From Dromiciops gliroides (Eukaryota > Chordata > Mammalia > Microbiotheria > Microbiotheriidae): a stretch of 64,000 nucleotides of DNA. This document shows, one piece after another, positions 9,816-24,279 of this stretch. The stretch's first letter is position 1, and every line of letters begins with the position of its first letter. The position numbers and the translations under genes were made by a program. A model generated the notes under the pieces. The model saw only the letters and a list, made by a program, of their open reading frames with translations. It searched no databases and was not told the origin of the DNA. The stretch is from NCBI RefSeq assembly GCF_019393635.1, contig NC_057867.1, positions 3,880,889 through 3,944,888 of the forward strand, read 5' to 3'.

Positions 9816-10359
9816 AGAACATAGCTAGCAGCAGAGCAGAACTGGAAGCCAGGGTACTCATCCCAGCTGACCTTGGGACTGCAGCCCACCTGGTCAGCAC
9901 CAACTAATGGCCCCTCAGTATCTCCTCTCCTTGGCAACTGTGGGCCTCAGAATCACATAAACCTTTCTTGTTTCCTCCCATGCTGTATCAGCCTGCCCAT
10001 CAACAACTCACCAAAGGCCTCTGACCTTAACCGTAATTCCAAATTAATGCCATTTCTCAGCTTACCTGACTGGTAAAGGAGGAGGAGCAGAGGGAACTAG
10101 ACCAGCCAAGGCTCTGGACTAAACTGTGGCATATGAGAAAAATCACACAGCCTTTGCCCAACTCTGCAAGAGTACCTCAAATCTGGGCCCGCTCCCTGAA
10201 GCCTGGATGCAGCACCAGCTGATGCCCATCCAGTAAGGTGAATGGGGCTCCTCTCTTAACTCAGAGGGAGTCACCCAGCCCTGGTGGCCGGCTCCTTTTC
10301 TGGCCTGGAGGAAAGGAGCAGATATGGAAAGACAAGGAAGAGCAATACTTTGGAAGGTC

Positions 10360-10365
10360 TATATT
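10360..10365 (-). terminator. RPS4X: Candidate RPS4X poly(A) signal (AATATA variant)
   Basis: No AATAAA lies within 100 bp after the RPS4X stop. AATATA on the minus strand, 34-39 bp downstream of the stop and followed by a T-rich stretch (TTGCTCTTCCTTGTCTTTCC), is the best candidate. The 3' UTR would be very short, as usual for ribosomal protein genes. Confidence 0.45.
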
Positions 10366-10398
10366 TGGCCAGAGAAAATGTGGTTAACAAGCCAACCT

Positions 10399-14091
<3,693 letters not shown>

Positions 14092-14105
14092 ATCTGAGAC
14101 GAGCC

Positions 14106-14115
14106 GGGAAAAGGG
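14106..14115 (-). promoter_or_regulatory. RPS4X: 5'TOP start-site tract of RPS4X
   Basis: The minus strand reads CCCTTTTCCC about 15-24 nt before the ATG. A C followed by a pyrimidine run is the 5' terminal oligopyrimidine start used by ribosomal protein mRNAs for mTOR/LARP1-dependent translation control. The 5' UTR would be only about 22-24 nt. Confidence 0.7.
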
Positions 14116-14210
14116 CCCTCAGCTTCCGGCGAGCCAAGGAAATAGGCGAGGACTGGGGCACGCCGAGGCCCCGCCCCTTCCGGCGGCCGGAGGGCCGTGC
14201 GCGTGCCGCT

Positions 14211-14229
14211 CTGCCGCCCCCTACTGTCC
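14211..14229 (-). promoter_or_regulatory. CTCF-like motif upstream of RPS4X
   Basis: The minus strand reads GGACAGTAGGGGGCGGCAG, which fits the CTCF core (AGTAGGGGGCG) closely. It lies about 100 bp upstream of the RPS4X start. Confidence 0.55.
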
Positions 14230-14480
14230 GGAGGCCGACGCGGGGGGGCGGGGCCGGGCGGCCTAGCGCCCCGCCCCCTGCAGGATGGGGCCGCTCGGAG
14301 AACGGTCCGGCCCCGAAGCCCCGCCCACCACCCACCTGGGACGCCGGCCGGCGTCACCCTCGCCCCCCCATCCCCCCCTCCCGGTTCCGCCCCCTGCCGG
14401 TACCCATCCCCAGCGCCCATCTCCGCAGCTGAAATTGGGACCTTCCAAAGCCACCCCCCGCACCTTTGAACAAGCCGTGC

Positions 14481-15340
14481 CCGAGGCCAGCCCTCCTCTC
14501 GGAGCTTCCCTCCCCTATGGGAACCTCATCCCTTGTCCCTCCTAGCCCCCAGTACTGGTGAATTAATCAACTCATCGGGTTCCCACCACCCGCACCCCAC
14601 TCCTAACCCTGCACCCGAGCTTCTCTGACGTAAGGGAGGACTTGGGGAGAATGCCTAATAGGCATCTGGGGAGGCTGCGCGATCTGGAGTCTCAATCGGG
14701 CCTCTTCTTCCCTGGGTCTTGCAGCATCTGTGGCCATGTAGGAATCCCCAAACCAGGGCAGGTTGGGAGGAGGGGACATGAATGTGGAGACACAGACATG
14801 GGAGAGGCCCAAGGGAGTAGGTCTCTCTAGGCTTTCTGGCCCTGCCCCCTTATCTGGCTCTGGTGTTTGGGCTGACAAACAGCCCTTTGGGGCCGAGATT
14901 GAAGGCTACAACGGGAGGGACTTTAGAAATCAGGATTCCACATTTAAGACTGGAAGGGAACTTTGAGAAATGCTGTGGAAACTGAGGCTTAGACGGACAT
15001 CAGGTGACTTAGATGATCAGTGTCAAAACCAGTGAGTGTGTGAGGCAGGATTTGCACTCAGGTCTTGGTAACTCCCAAATCGAGTGCCCAGCACTGTGTT
15101 GTGCTGACCCTTCTAGTCCAATCCCCAGCCTCATTTCAGACCCTGAGGTTGTGTCTTATCCAAGGCCACACAGCCCGATTTCAGCCCTGGTCCTTACCAC
15201 AAGCCAGCCGGCTTTCTGGTGCTTGAAGTGGGATGCCCCCACCCCCCCTTCTTGGCCATCCACATCCCTCTCCCCCCAAGGCACAGGCACGAGTCCCCTC
15301 AGAGAGAGTTGGCTGGCAAGAGCTATACTCCCGCAGCCGA
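14481..15340. other. Short spacer between RPS4X and CITED1
   Basis: About 0.9 kb with a diverged MIR-type copy on the minus strand at 14940-15110 (GAAACTGAGGCTTAGACGG, then AGGATTTGCACTCAGGTC). No gene is seen. The 5' end of RPS4X and the 3' end of CITED1 are only about 1.2 kb apart. Confidence 0.7.
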
Positions 15341-15359
15341 GCCACTGGGGCAAAATCTC

Positions 15360-15365
15360 TTTATT
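15360..15365 (-). terminator. CITED1: CITED1 poly(A) signal AATAAA
   Basis: The minus strand reads CCCAATAAAGAG, 112 nt after the CITED1 stop codon, giving a short 3' UTR. Confidence 0.8.
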
Positions 15366-15476
15366 GGGATTTACAGGAGATCACCAGGCACAGAAGTTTA
15401 CAAGGGAGGCCAGCTGAGCTGGGGCCCACTTCCCCCCCACCCCCCCCGGGGTGTGCATGGCTCCCCCTCTGCCCCT

Positions 15477-15989
15477 TCAACTGGAGGGCAAGTCTGTCGT
15501 GAAGTCAAACTCATCCTGGCCCAGCCAGAGCTCAGGAAGCTCACCAGCTTGGTCCAAGCCCAGCTCCACCACCAGGGCCATGAGCACCTCCTCATCTATG
15601 GGGTCAGAATCAATGAGGTTGGGGTTGTGGGCTTCGGCAGAGGCAGTCTCTGACTCCTCGGGCTGACTACCCCCCACAGGCCAGGTTGGTGTGGGGGTTT
15701 CCTCCTCTGGGGGCTCTGTGCCAGGCACACCCTGGTACTGGCTATTGAGCTTCTGCAGCTGCATGCTGGCCAGCAAGGGGGACTGTGAGTGCAGGCTGAA
15801 GGGGGATGCCTGGGAGGAAGGGGCGGCGGCAGGTGAGAGTGGCTCGGTTGGCTCAACTGGGAGTCCCGACGAGGTCAAACGGGGTGCCTCAGGGGCTTTG
15901 TTCCCATTCATGCCAACCCCAGAGCACTGAAGGAGGCTCCCTGCTGTCCGCTCTTTTATACCCAGCTTTGGACAGAGCACAGAGCTCAT
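15477..15989 (-). CDS. CITED1: CBP/p300-interacting transactivator 1
   Basis: The main coding exon runs from the acceptor at 16006 down to the TGA at 15477-15479. From [10 protein letters not shown] the product has 170 residues, against about 168 for the matching part of human CITED1. Conserved blocks are QEMSSV near the start, [16 protein letters not shown] in the middle (the CITED1 Smad4-interacting region) and the C-terminal CR2 domain ([31 protein letters not shown]), which in the family binds the CH1 domain of CBP/p300; the LPEL core is intact. The frame is open 17 nt further upstream to the acceptor (FRLQE, phase 1), so extra N-terminal residues from an upstream exon are likely, as in human. 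It is a nuclear co-regulator without its own DNA-binding domain. A TATAAAAG within the coding exon (minus strand, near 15953) is probably chance. Confidence 0.95.
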   Translation of the reverse strand: MSSVLCPKLGIKERTAGSLLQCSGVGMNGNKAPEAPRLTSSGLPVEPTEPLSPAAAPSSQASPFSLHSQSPLLASMQLQKLNSQYQGVPGTEPPEEETPTPTWPVGGSQPEESETASAEAHNPNLIDSDPIDEEVLMALVVELGLDQAGELPELWLGQDEFDFTTDLPSS

Positions 15990-16375
15990 CTCTTGTAGAC
16001 GGAACCCTGGAAGACAGAGAAAAGAGCTAGAGAACTTCTTCTTCGGCAGCACAGGCCTGGGGGTGGGCCGCCTCTGGGCTCTATGGCTATGCTGCAAGCA
16101 AACTCCTTCAACTTGAGCCCTGCTTCAATCCCTTGGGCTGACTCATCACTCACCTTACATGTACCCCCAAAGCCATCTGTTGTCCCCCCCCCCCAGGCCC
16201 CACCCTTGTCATCAGCTTCCTTCACCTGTCTAGGACCTGCCAGGAAGCACTTGAGGTCTTCCTAGGACATGTACCATAGCAATGGTCTTCACCAGATGGG
16301 GAACTGAACTGAGAATGAGGCCCTCCAGTGGAAACCCCTCCTATTACAGGGGAGGAAACTGAGGCACTGCCTTAC

Positions 16376-16456
16376 CTGTTTGCCTGAGGCCACGTAGCCC
16401 AGTGCTCTCATCAGCATGTGGCGGGCTACTGGAGGGACCAGCCTGGTGGTGCTCTC
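16376..16456 (-). CDS. CITED1: Possible 81-nt internal exon of CITED1
   Basis: Strong splice signals on the minus strand: acceptor TTTCTCTTTGCAG ending at 16457 and donor CAG|GTAAGG at 16375. The length is 81 nt, so it is symmetric and can be skipped. In the phase that continues into the main CITED1 exon (phase 1) it is open and reads EHHQAGPSSSPP ... LRQTG before FRLQEMSS. In phase 0 it also is open and contains HMLMRALGYVASGK, loosely like the start of other CITED proteins, but that phase hits a stop in the next exon. Which phase is used, or whether it is 5' UTR, cannot be settled here. Confidence 0.45.
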
Positions 16457-16879
16457 CTGCAAAGAGAAACTAGTCCCATAAAAGGAATTCCCAAAGTGAA
16501 ATCTGACACAACGGGATTTGCTAAGCACCTACTGTGTGCTGGGCACTCTGGGGGGGGGGGGAGACAGGAGGAGAGCCCAGTCTGCTGGGGTAGAACAACA
16601 TGTGTACAGACGACTAAACCCAAAATCTGTGCCCAAAGGGATTTCTGTGGGATGGAGATGGGGATGGTGTAAGAAGAAGCTTCCTGGGGTTCTAGTGTGG
16701 ACTGTGCTTGGAAGAAAGGGAGGGATTCGAAGTGGGTTAAAGTGAGGGGAGAGGGCATTCCAGGCATGAGGGACAGCCCTTGCAAAGACATGGAGGCAAG
16801 GTAATGAAACATTCCACGTGGGGAACAGCAAACAGCTCAGCTGGGCTGGAATGTAAAGTGCAGCAAAGAAAGGAAGGCT

Positions 16880-17010
16880 GGGGTGTGGTTGTCAAGTCAA
16901 TAAGCATTTGGTGAGGACCTACTATATGCCAGGCACTGTGCTAAAACCTGGGGTGACAAAGAAAGGCAAAAGACAGTGCCTTTCCTCAAGGAGGACACAC
17001 CACAGGCAAG
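16880..17010 (+). mobile_element. Older SINE ('tactatgtgccaggcactgtgc' type)
   Basis: GACCTACTATATGCCAGGC, ACTGTGCTAAAACCTGGGG and CAGTGCCTTTCCTCAAGG follow the same consensus as the copy at 7250-7380. Confidence 0.65.
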
Positions 17011-17057
17011 CTTGAGACAGAATACACTGGAGAAGGAGCACTCGGGAGAGGGAGGGG

Positions 17058-17058
17058 G

Positions 17059-17146
<88 letters not shown>

Positions 17147-17210
17147 AGAAGAGAGAAGAGAGAAGAGAGAAGAGAGAAGAGAGAGAGAGAAGAGAGAAGA
17201 GAGAAGAGAG
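17058..17210. repeat. (GA)n / (GAGAA)n purine tract
   Basis: About 85 bp of GA repeats followed by about 65 bp of GAAGA-type units. It is a pure purine strand over about 150 bp and triplex (H-DNA) capable. Confidence 0.95.
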
Positions 17211-17313
17211 GATCTGGGGCAAGAGGGTGATCAACAGGGTCCAAGGCTGTAGAGATGTCAAGGAGAGAGACTAAGGAAAAGCACATTGGATTTGGCAATT
17301 AAGGGACCACTGG

Positions 17314-17423
17314 ACTGGCCCTGGATTCAGGAGGACCTGAGTTCAAATCTGACCTCAGACACTTGACACTAGCTGTGTGACCCTGGGCAAGTCACTTAAC
17401 CTCAATTGCCTCACACACAAAAA
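17314..17423 (+). mobile_element. 5'-truncated marsupial SINE
   Basis: Starts at ACTGGCCCTGGATTCAGG, lacking the GGGGCAGCTAGG head, and ends in an A-rich tail. A target duplication AAGGGA(C/T)CA(C/T)TGG lies at 17301-17313 and 17424-17436, so the truncation happened at insertion. Confidence 0.85.
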
Positions 17424-18329
17424 AAGGGATCATTGGTAACTCTGGAGAGAGCAGTCTGGGTAGAATGAGGATAGTCATAAAAGGGAGGAGAGATGGATCA
17501 CATGAGGGGAGATGGGCATGTTTGGAGGCAGCAGGGAAGCAGTAGACAGGAAGAGATCGAGGCTACCTTATCATGTGAGACAGGGATAAAGGAGAGGGTT
17601 GGGGAAGGCACCTGGGTGATGGGAAATGAGGAAAAGGGGAGGAGAGGGCACTCATGGCCAATGGTCTCCATTTTCCCTGTACAGTCTGAGACTAGGTTCT
17701 CAGCTTGGGAGGGGGGGAAGCTCGAGGAGGGTTGAGGAAACCTCTGGGAGAATGGGAGACGTTAGATTGCCTCGCCCCACTGAGGGCCCAGTTGAGAGTC
17801 TATGCCTCCCTTTTTCTGCCCATCTACTCCTGGCCCAGCAACTCCCTTACTCACTGGCCAAATGAAGCCAAAGCCCTGATTAAGGGCCTACTATCTGTTC
17901 TGCCTTCATTTGCTGTTGCCTTAAGTTCTCCAGCCTGGCTCTCCCTTCCCCCTCCCCAGCCCTGGTGGAGACGGGACCTGCCAACTGCCCCTGCAGCTGC
18001 TGCAGCCCCACCTACCCCCCCCACCCCGGCCCCCCTGCAGCCATGAAACAGAGAGTTCTCACTGCCATGGCCTTGGTTCAATATCAGAAACAGATATTTC
18101 CTGCCCCTGGAGGGGGCAAGTGCACAGTAGCCATGATAAAACCCTATCTGATGCCCAACTTGGTGGAGGGAATAGAGATTGGAGAGTAAGGTAATGGGGT
18201 AAGGTAATATGACTTCTCTGTCTGGCTTTTATGGCCTCTCAATCTGACTGCAGATGGATTCCCAGATGGATTCTGCATTCTGCTATGCCCCACCCCACCC
18301 CCTACAACTTCTAGCTGAATTGTTCCCTT

Positions 18330-18530
18330 TGCAGTTAACTCCTAAGCCATCCCGTCTCCAGACCCTTGCCCAGGCTAGCCCACATGCCTGGAACACACTG
18401 CTTCCTCACCTCCACCTTTCTTCAAGAGTTTTTGTATTTCCTCAAGGTTCAGCTCAGGTGCCCCCTCTTCCTTGAAGCCGTCCTGGATTTCTCCAGTTGT
18501 TGGTACTCTCTCCTTCCTCCAGTCCCCTTG
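18330..18530. repeat. L2-like ancient repeat fragment
   Basis: ATGCCTGGAACACACTGC, CAAGGTTCAGCTCAGGTGCC and CTTGAAGCCGTCCTGG match the very common mammalian block CCTGGAATG ... CTCAGCTCAAATGTCACC ... AGGCCTTCCCTG. Copies in the same sense lie at 43010-43370, 45050-45370 and 60740-60960. The family name is tentative. Confidence 0.5.
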
Positions 18531-18594
18531 CATTTATTTATCCATGTACTTGCTGTCCACTCGACTCCACAGGCCCCCTCACCCCACCTTGGCG

Positions 18595-18770
18595 AAGTGG
18601 ATAGGGGACTGCACTGGGAATCTGGAAGACCTAAGTTCACATCTTACGTCTGGAACTTCCTAGCTGTGGGACCTCAGGTAAGCCACTCAGTCCTTCTGAG
18701 CCTCAGTTTCCTCCTCTGTAAAAGGAGGTAACGACTCCTAGGCCTGCTAGGAGGTTCCACTGAGACTGTC
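18595..18770 (+). mobile_element. THER/MIR-type SINE
   Basis: AGTGGATAGGGGACTGCAC, AAGTTCACATCTTACGTC, AGCTGTGGGACC, CTCAGTTTCCTCCTCTGTAA. All landmarks of the CORE-SINE are present and diverged. Confidence 0.7.
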
Positions 18771-19796
18771 CGTGGAAAATTGTTCTCTTATGCCAAAGCT
18801 CTGGAAATATACTGGTGGTGTTTTTGTAAATTATTGCTAAAACTGTGTTTTATAAATTAACTTGTTCCAGTTTGGGCAGCAAGCATTTATTATTAATTAA
18901 TATTATATATACCAGTAAAGAATTGACCGTGTGGCAGCTAGCATGAGCAGGAACATGAGCAAAGCCCCAGATCCATGCTAATAGTCTCCCAGAGAGACAG
19001 CCCATGGTCTCAAGGAGAGTTCCGGAAGACCTACAAAAGCTACACTGTCCTAAGACAGAGAGCATGTACCAAGAGGGCCAAGAGCCAAGAGACAGAGCCT
19101 GGTGTGGTCAAGGACCTCTTCTGATCAAAGCTCAGTGGTTAGCATCATTCACTTCCATTGATTGACATGACTTGAGGGTAGTCTAAATAAAAATGAACTC
19201 TACAGATGAGATCAGGGAAGAGTATGCAAAAGACCTCGCTGAAGGGCAAAGGTGAAGTCCAGTACCTAGGTGTGGTTCTTCATGCAGCTAGACAAGAGAG
19301 TCTATATCCATTTCTTTTGTTTGCCGAAGTTCCTCTCAAGAACTGGACTTTCTGGAGTATGTGTGTATGGGGGGGGGGGGGGAAGAAGGGAGGACTGAAG
19401 CTGATCTCCAGGCCCCCCAGAAATCCACGATTAATCATTATTTTCTCACATACCCCACCCCAAGCAGCACAGGAGCTGACATTCAGGCTCTTCTACCTCT
19501 TTTGCTCAAGCTTAAACACTGAGAGAAAGATGTATTAAGGCCAAGGGACCTTGAAGAGGTAGTGAGCCCTTTGTCTCAAGGGCCTTCACTAGACTTCTAT
19601 CTTCCTCCTGACTTCTTTTTCCCATTCCCCAACCAGGAGGCTGCAGGAGGAGCCAAGAAACCTGGTATGAAGACAAACCTGGGGTCAGGAAGGCTCCACC
19701 AGTGGATCACAAGCTCTAGCAGGTCCTACCAAACCACAGACACTCTGAGGGCTGAGGCCAAGCGGAGCCAAGTGCAGAGACTCAGCACCAGGTTGG

Positions 19797-19810
19797 CCAC
19801 TAGGGGACAG
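19797..19810 (+). promoter_or_regulatory. CTCF-like motif in CITED1 intron
   Basis: CCACTAGGGGACAG differs from the CTCF core CCACTAGGGGGCAG at one base. Confidence 0.4.
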
Positions 19811-19879
19811 ATTGTACACCCTGGGCAACTAAAGTGTGATGGAGCAGTCAACCAGCTCTAGGGGCCTAGTCCTTGCTTT

Positions 19880-20050
19880 GACACTCAGCATCTGAGATCT
19901 AGAGCCAAGAAGGCCCTGATGTCACCCAGTTCACCCCCGTCACTTGACAGAGAGGGAAATGGAGGTGGAAGGGTCACACACTCAGCAAGGATCTGGGGTG
20001 GGATTCCTGATTCTAAGTCGATGCTGTTTTGTTTTAATCTCCAATGGCTT
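19880..20050 (-). repeat. MIR-type fragment
   Basis: AGGGAAATGGAGGTGGAAGG, GGTCACACACTCAGCAAGG and GGGATTCCTGATTCTAAGTC are a minus-strand MIR core. Confidence 0.55.
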
Positions 20051-20949
20051 CTAGTGGCTGTCGCCCACTGTTAGGATAGGAGGTGATCAGGGGAGGCTTC
20101 ATGGAGGAGGTGTCCCCCCTCTCTGCCCCTGAGGCAGTGTTGTAGGAAGGCTTGCATCAGTCAAAGGTGAGGCTGGATTGCAGGCCGGACACTGGGCTTT
20201 GGGATCAGCTAGCTGTTTCTGTGAAGCCCAAAACCCTACAGGTACCTGCCCCCTCCACCCAGCTATTTCCAAAGTCACTGCTCCAACGGAGCCCCATCTC
20301 CCTAGGCCTCTGTTTGATCACACCCCTCCCTCCCTCAGAAGCCACCCCCCACCTCTGTTCCAGTTGGCTCCAAAATAACAATCCCTCACCTTCTGCCCCC
20401 CTCCACCTCACAGCAGATAACCTTCTTCAGAGCTCGTCATGCATCCCTCTGCCTCTGCCCTGCTGAGGAGCCTCATGGCCCCACCTGGCGGGGCCTCAGC
20501 CAGCAGCCACACACACAGACCATCATTGGGTGTGGCCTGGAGGCCTCACCATAGCAGGGGCTGAGCTATGAGGATGATGTAGAACCAGGGCCTCTATGCT
20601 GCTGCTGGGCCTGGGCCCACAGAGCCCCAAGACAGGAAAGGGATGCTGGGCTCCACAAAGCAGGCCAGCTAGCTCATCCACCGTGTGCACCCGAAGAAAT
20701 GGGGAGCTTGGGGAGATTTGTACGAACCGAGGCTGAGTGAAGGGAAGATGAGCCACTGCCCCAGCGCAAGACTTCAGATGGCGATCTAAGACATGCCCAA
20801 GGAAGATGAAGAAGTAAGTGAGAGTCCCTGACCCAGTTCTTCAGCTGGGACATCTTTGTTACAAGAGAACAACAATAAAACAAAACAAAAAAAAACAAGG
20901 CCATTGCCAGGCCTGCCCTAGGGAGACCAGGGGGGAGGATTTGGGTTCG

Positions 20950-21160
20950 GGAAATAACAACAGCAACAGCAACTAAATGTCCACTTGAAGGTTTGCAAAG
21001 TATTCCATATACCTTATCTCATTTGAGTTCCACTAGGTAAAAGCTGGTTCTCACAGAATTGTATATGTAGGAGGGGAAACTGAGGCAGAGCGGTGAAATG
21101 ACTAGCTGGTGGATTGGACTAGCTGGCCTCCAGATCTATGCTAAGGCCAAGGCCAGCTTC
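20950..21160 (-). repeat. MIR/L2-type fragment
   Basis: GGTTTGCAAAGTATTCCAT, CTTATCTCATTTGAG and GGGGAAACTGAGGCAGAGC are the classical minus-strand MIR order. Confidence 0.6.
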
Positions 21161-21599
21161 CAGCTTGAGCCGTTGAATGAACTACCCTGGGCATCCATCC
21201 CCGCTCAGGTCAATGAGTGTGTTTGGATTTAGCCAGAGGAGGACTTGGCTGCCGTAGCAGGGATGGTAGTTGGCCACTTCTGGATACTTGCTTCTTTCCC
21301 TCTCTCTGGGCCAGACATGAGGGACAGCCTAGCTTTTCAGCCTTGAATTAGAAGCCTTCCCCAGGCCTTGTTTGGGGCATAGGCCGACAGCAGGGACGAG
21401 CTGCTCAAATAAGGGAACCTGACCCCCTGGCCATGTGGTGGGTGGAATAAAAGGAGATGATGTCATGGCCTGAGCGGGTGGAGGGGGAGGGATCGACCTT
21501 CAGGGCCACCTGGTCCCACCAGCCCTCTCCTAGTACAGAGAAAGCAAAGGAAGCCAGGAGAGGGGAAAGCACCTGCCCGATGTCTCCAGGCTCTGATTA

Positions 21600-21694
21600 G
21601 CAGAGGAGCTCACACCTGCATGTGAGCATGCATGCATGCACACACAGGCACATGCATAAATGCATGCGTACATGCACATGCACGTATGCACATG

Positions 21695-21756
<62 letters not shown>

Positions 21757-21766
21757 CACACACACC
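21600..21766. repeat. (CA)n with GCATGCATGC-rich flank
   Basis: About 70 bp of CA repeats with one CG interruption, preceded by about 90 bp of alternating purine-pyrimidine GCATGCATGCACACAC-like sequence. Confidence 0.95.
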
Positions 21767-21844
21767 AAAGCCAGATGATGGTTCAAGTCCCACCTCTGCC
21801 ACATTGGCACTCTAGAAGATTGAGAACAGTTGCTGCTCTAAATC

Positions 21845-21985
21845 TGTGGAGGTTGTTCCCTCCTCATCTGCTCCTCAGGCAGAGGCCCAGAGAGGTTCAG
21901 TGACTTGCCCTGGGTCACCCAGCACAGGCTGGCCTCCTAGGCCAGCACTCTACCCACTATTCCCCCTGCTGTCTTTCCCTCACCA
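21845..21985 (-). repeat. MIR-type fragment
   Basis: AGGCCCAGAGAGGTTCAGTG, ACTTGCCCTGGGTCACCCAG and CCAGCACTCTACCCACTATT. Confidence 0.65.
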
Positions 21986-22239
21986 CAGGGCACTCGTTAT
22001 CCCAGGGTGTCACAGGACCGATCCCAGCTCCTCTCCACACTCACTGGTTACTTCCTAACTTCAAACCAGCACCAGTGTCCGTTCGCTCCCCACTGGGCCT
22101 TGACACCACCTGCACCGGCCCACCCTTAGAGAGAATTTAGAATTTTAGAATCTATGGAAAAGGTTCACAAATTACAACTTGGATTGGTGGGTGGCTTCTA
22201 GCATGGGAGATCCCTCCTCCTAAGGCACCCATGGAAAAG

Positions 22240-22490
22240 AACAGCAAGAAGTGATGTTCTTTTGATGACTCTTTAAGCTTTGCAAAACACTTTGGGAAGC
22301 TTACTTTATTTAATCTTCATATCAATCCTAGGGGGTAGGTGCTGTTATTACCTCCATTTTACAGATTAAGAAATAGAGGCAAACAGAGGTAAATTGACTT
22401 GCCCAAGGTCACACAGCTAGGAAGTGTCCAAGCTGGGATTTGAGCTCAGGTCTCCCTGCCTTCAGGCCTAGCATTCTATCCACAATAATG
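22240..22490 (-). repeat. MIR, near full length
   Basis: GCAAAACACTTTGGGAAGC, CCATTTTACAGATTAAG, ACTTGCCCAAGGTCACACAG and GAGCTCAGGTCTCCCTGCC in order, minus-strand orientation. Confidence 0.75.
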
Positions 22491-22962
22491 GGCTAGCCAC
22501 TCCAGTTCAACCCCCAATTTTGAAATTTCTACTATGTACCTGACACTGTGCTTGGCACTGGGGAGGGGATGCAAAGACCCAAAACAAAACAGTCACTGCC
22601 GCTGCCTGGGAGCTTCCATGTGGAACTGGGAACTCAAGGGTCCATATTCTGTCCGCTCCAGGTCCCTGCCCACTGTCCCTCCCTCCCTTCTCTCTCTCTG
22701 TGGCCATCAGCACAGGTGCTCAAGAAATGCTTGTAAGATGTACTTAGTCCTAAGTAGAGGTGGCCTGTGTTCACCAAGGTGAAGGAGTCAACCGGTGGGG
22801 GGAGAGGAGCCTTAAAAATTTTTCCACAATCCTAGGTATAGAAAATAGGTCTGCAGAACCTCTTACTGTTGCCAGTTTTGTTTTTTTTTTTTTGTCACCA
22901 CCACATTCAGTGACGTGACCCCACATGGGGTAGAGACCCATGGTTTAAGAAGCTGTGCTCTA

Positions 22963-23104
22963 GGGGAAGCTAGGTGGCACAGTGGATAAAGCACTGGCCC
23001 TGGATTCAGGAGGACCTGAGTTCAAATCCGTCCTTAGATACATGACACTTACTAGCTGTGTGACCCTGGGCAAGTCACTTAACCCTCATTGCCCTGCCCC
23101 CCCC
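22963..23104 (+). mobile_element. Marsupial tRNA/CORE-type SINE
   Basis: Full-length head-to-tail copy with a C-rich rather than A-rich tail (CCCTGCCCCCCCCC). It abuts the L1 3' end that follows. Confidence 0.9.
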
Positions 23105-23628
23105 CATCTAATCAAAGGGGTCTTAAACTAAAAAGGACAGAAAATCGAGAACTCTGTTTCTGCAGCTCCACCAACCTGGACACCATAACTACACTGAAGG
23201 GAGACAAACTGCTGTATAGACACAGCCAAAAAGCCAATTCCAAAGGACTCATGATAGAAACTGCGCTCCACATCCAGAAAAAAGAGCTGTGGATTCTGAA
23301 TGCAGACTGGACCAGACTGTTGCTACTTTGGGGAGGTTTTTTTTCTTTTTTGAGGTTTTTCCCTTGTGCTCTGATTCTTCTTTCACAACATGACTAATGC
23401 AGAAATATGTCTAATGGAATTGTCTATATAGAACCTCTATCAGACTGCTTTCTGACTTGGGGAGGGGGGAGGGAAGGGAGAGAGAAAAATTTGAAACTAG
23501 AAATCTTATAAAAACAAATGTTGAAAACTAGCTTTACATGTAACTGGAAAATAAGAAAATACACTTAAGATTAAAAAAGCAAAAACAAAAAAAAAAATTC
23601 AAAACAAAAAAACAAACAAACAAAAGCA
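23105..23628 (+). mobile_element. L1 3' UTR and tail (5' truncated)
   Basis: GGACTCATGATAGAAAC, CACATCCAGAAAAAAGAGCT, CTTTCACAACATGACTAATG, GAGAGAAAAATTTGAAAC and AAACTAGCTTTACATGTAAC lead into an A-rich tail. This is the 3' end that I know from marsupial L1 copies; it was not searched. Confidence 0.75.
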
Positions 23629-23937
23629 GTAAGAGCTCCCATCCCAGAAATGATGGGGCAGGAAGCCCCAGAGTCAAATTCCTCCAATGGGGATCGAAGT
23701 CAAGGTGATAGGGAGAAGTTTGATCTAACCTTCAGATACTAGGTTTGGATGGATCCTCAGACTTGGGGCTGGGGGTGACTCCAAAATGGCTCCAGACTTA
23801 GTGTAAATAATGGCAAGGCAGGGAAAGAGGAAAGATGGGAATCTATTAAGGGACCCTCTCACTCTGTGAAGGAAGCCAGGGACCACAGGCAAGAAGCATT
23901 AGAATGAAAATCAAGAGAGAAGCACTATTTTTTGTCA

Positions 23938-24275
23938 TATCTCTCTCTGTTTCTGTCTGTCTCTGTGTCTCTTTCTCTTGCTGTCTCTTTGCCTCTCTCT
24001 CTGTGTGTCTCTCTGTTTCTCTGTCTGTCTCTGTCTCTCTGCTTCTCTCTCTGTCCCTGTGTCTCTCTGTCTCCCTCTCTGTCTCTGTCTGTCTCTGTGT
24101 CTCTCTCTGCCTCTCTTTGTCTCTGTGTCTCTCTCTCTGCCTCTGTCTCTCTCTGTCTCTGTGTCTCCCTCTCTGTCTCTCTGTGTCTCTGTGTCTTTGT
24201 CTCTCTCTCTGCCTCTCTCTGTCTCTGTGTGTGTGTGTGTCTTTCTCTCTCTCTGTCTGTCTCTCTTTCTCTCAT
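23938..24275. repeat. (TCTCTG)n-rich pyrimidine tract
   Basis: About 340 bp of CTCTCTGTCTCTGTGTCTC-like units. Open frames in all three frames here (Ser/Leu/Val-rich on one strand, Arg/Glu/Thr-rich on the other) are artefacts of the repeat. Confidence 0.95.
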
Positions 24276-24279
24276 CCAA

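Larger units (their letters stand above)
6561..10340. other. Spacer between the unrecognised gene and RPS4X
   Basis: No gene is supported here. It holds a young SINE (7063-7208), an older SINE (7250-7380), a CA tract, MIR-type copies, an RTE-related fragment and a GT/CA inverted tract, each listed separately. The remainder (6780-7040, 7390-8300, 9820-10330) shows nothing I recognise. Confidence 0.7.

Noticed and set aside
15952-15962. TATAAAAG on the minus strand as an internal CITED1 promoter
   Set aside because: Lies in coding sequence (GIKER) and is explained by the codons; no other promoter features.
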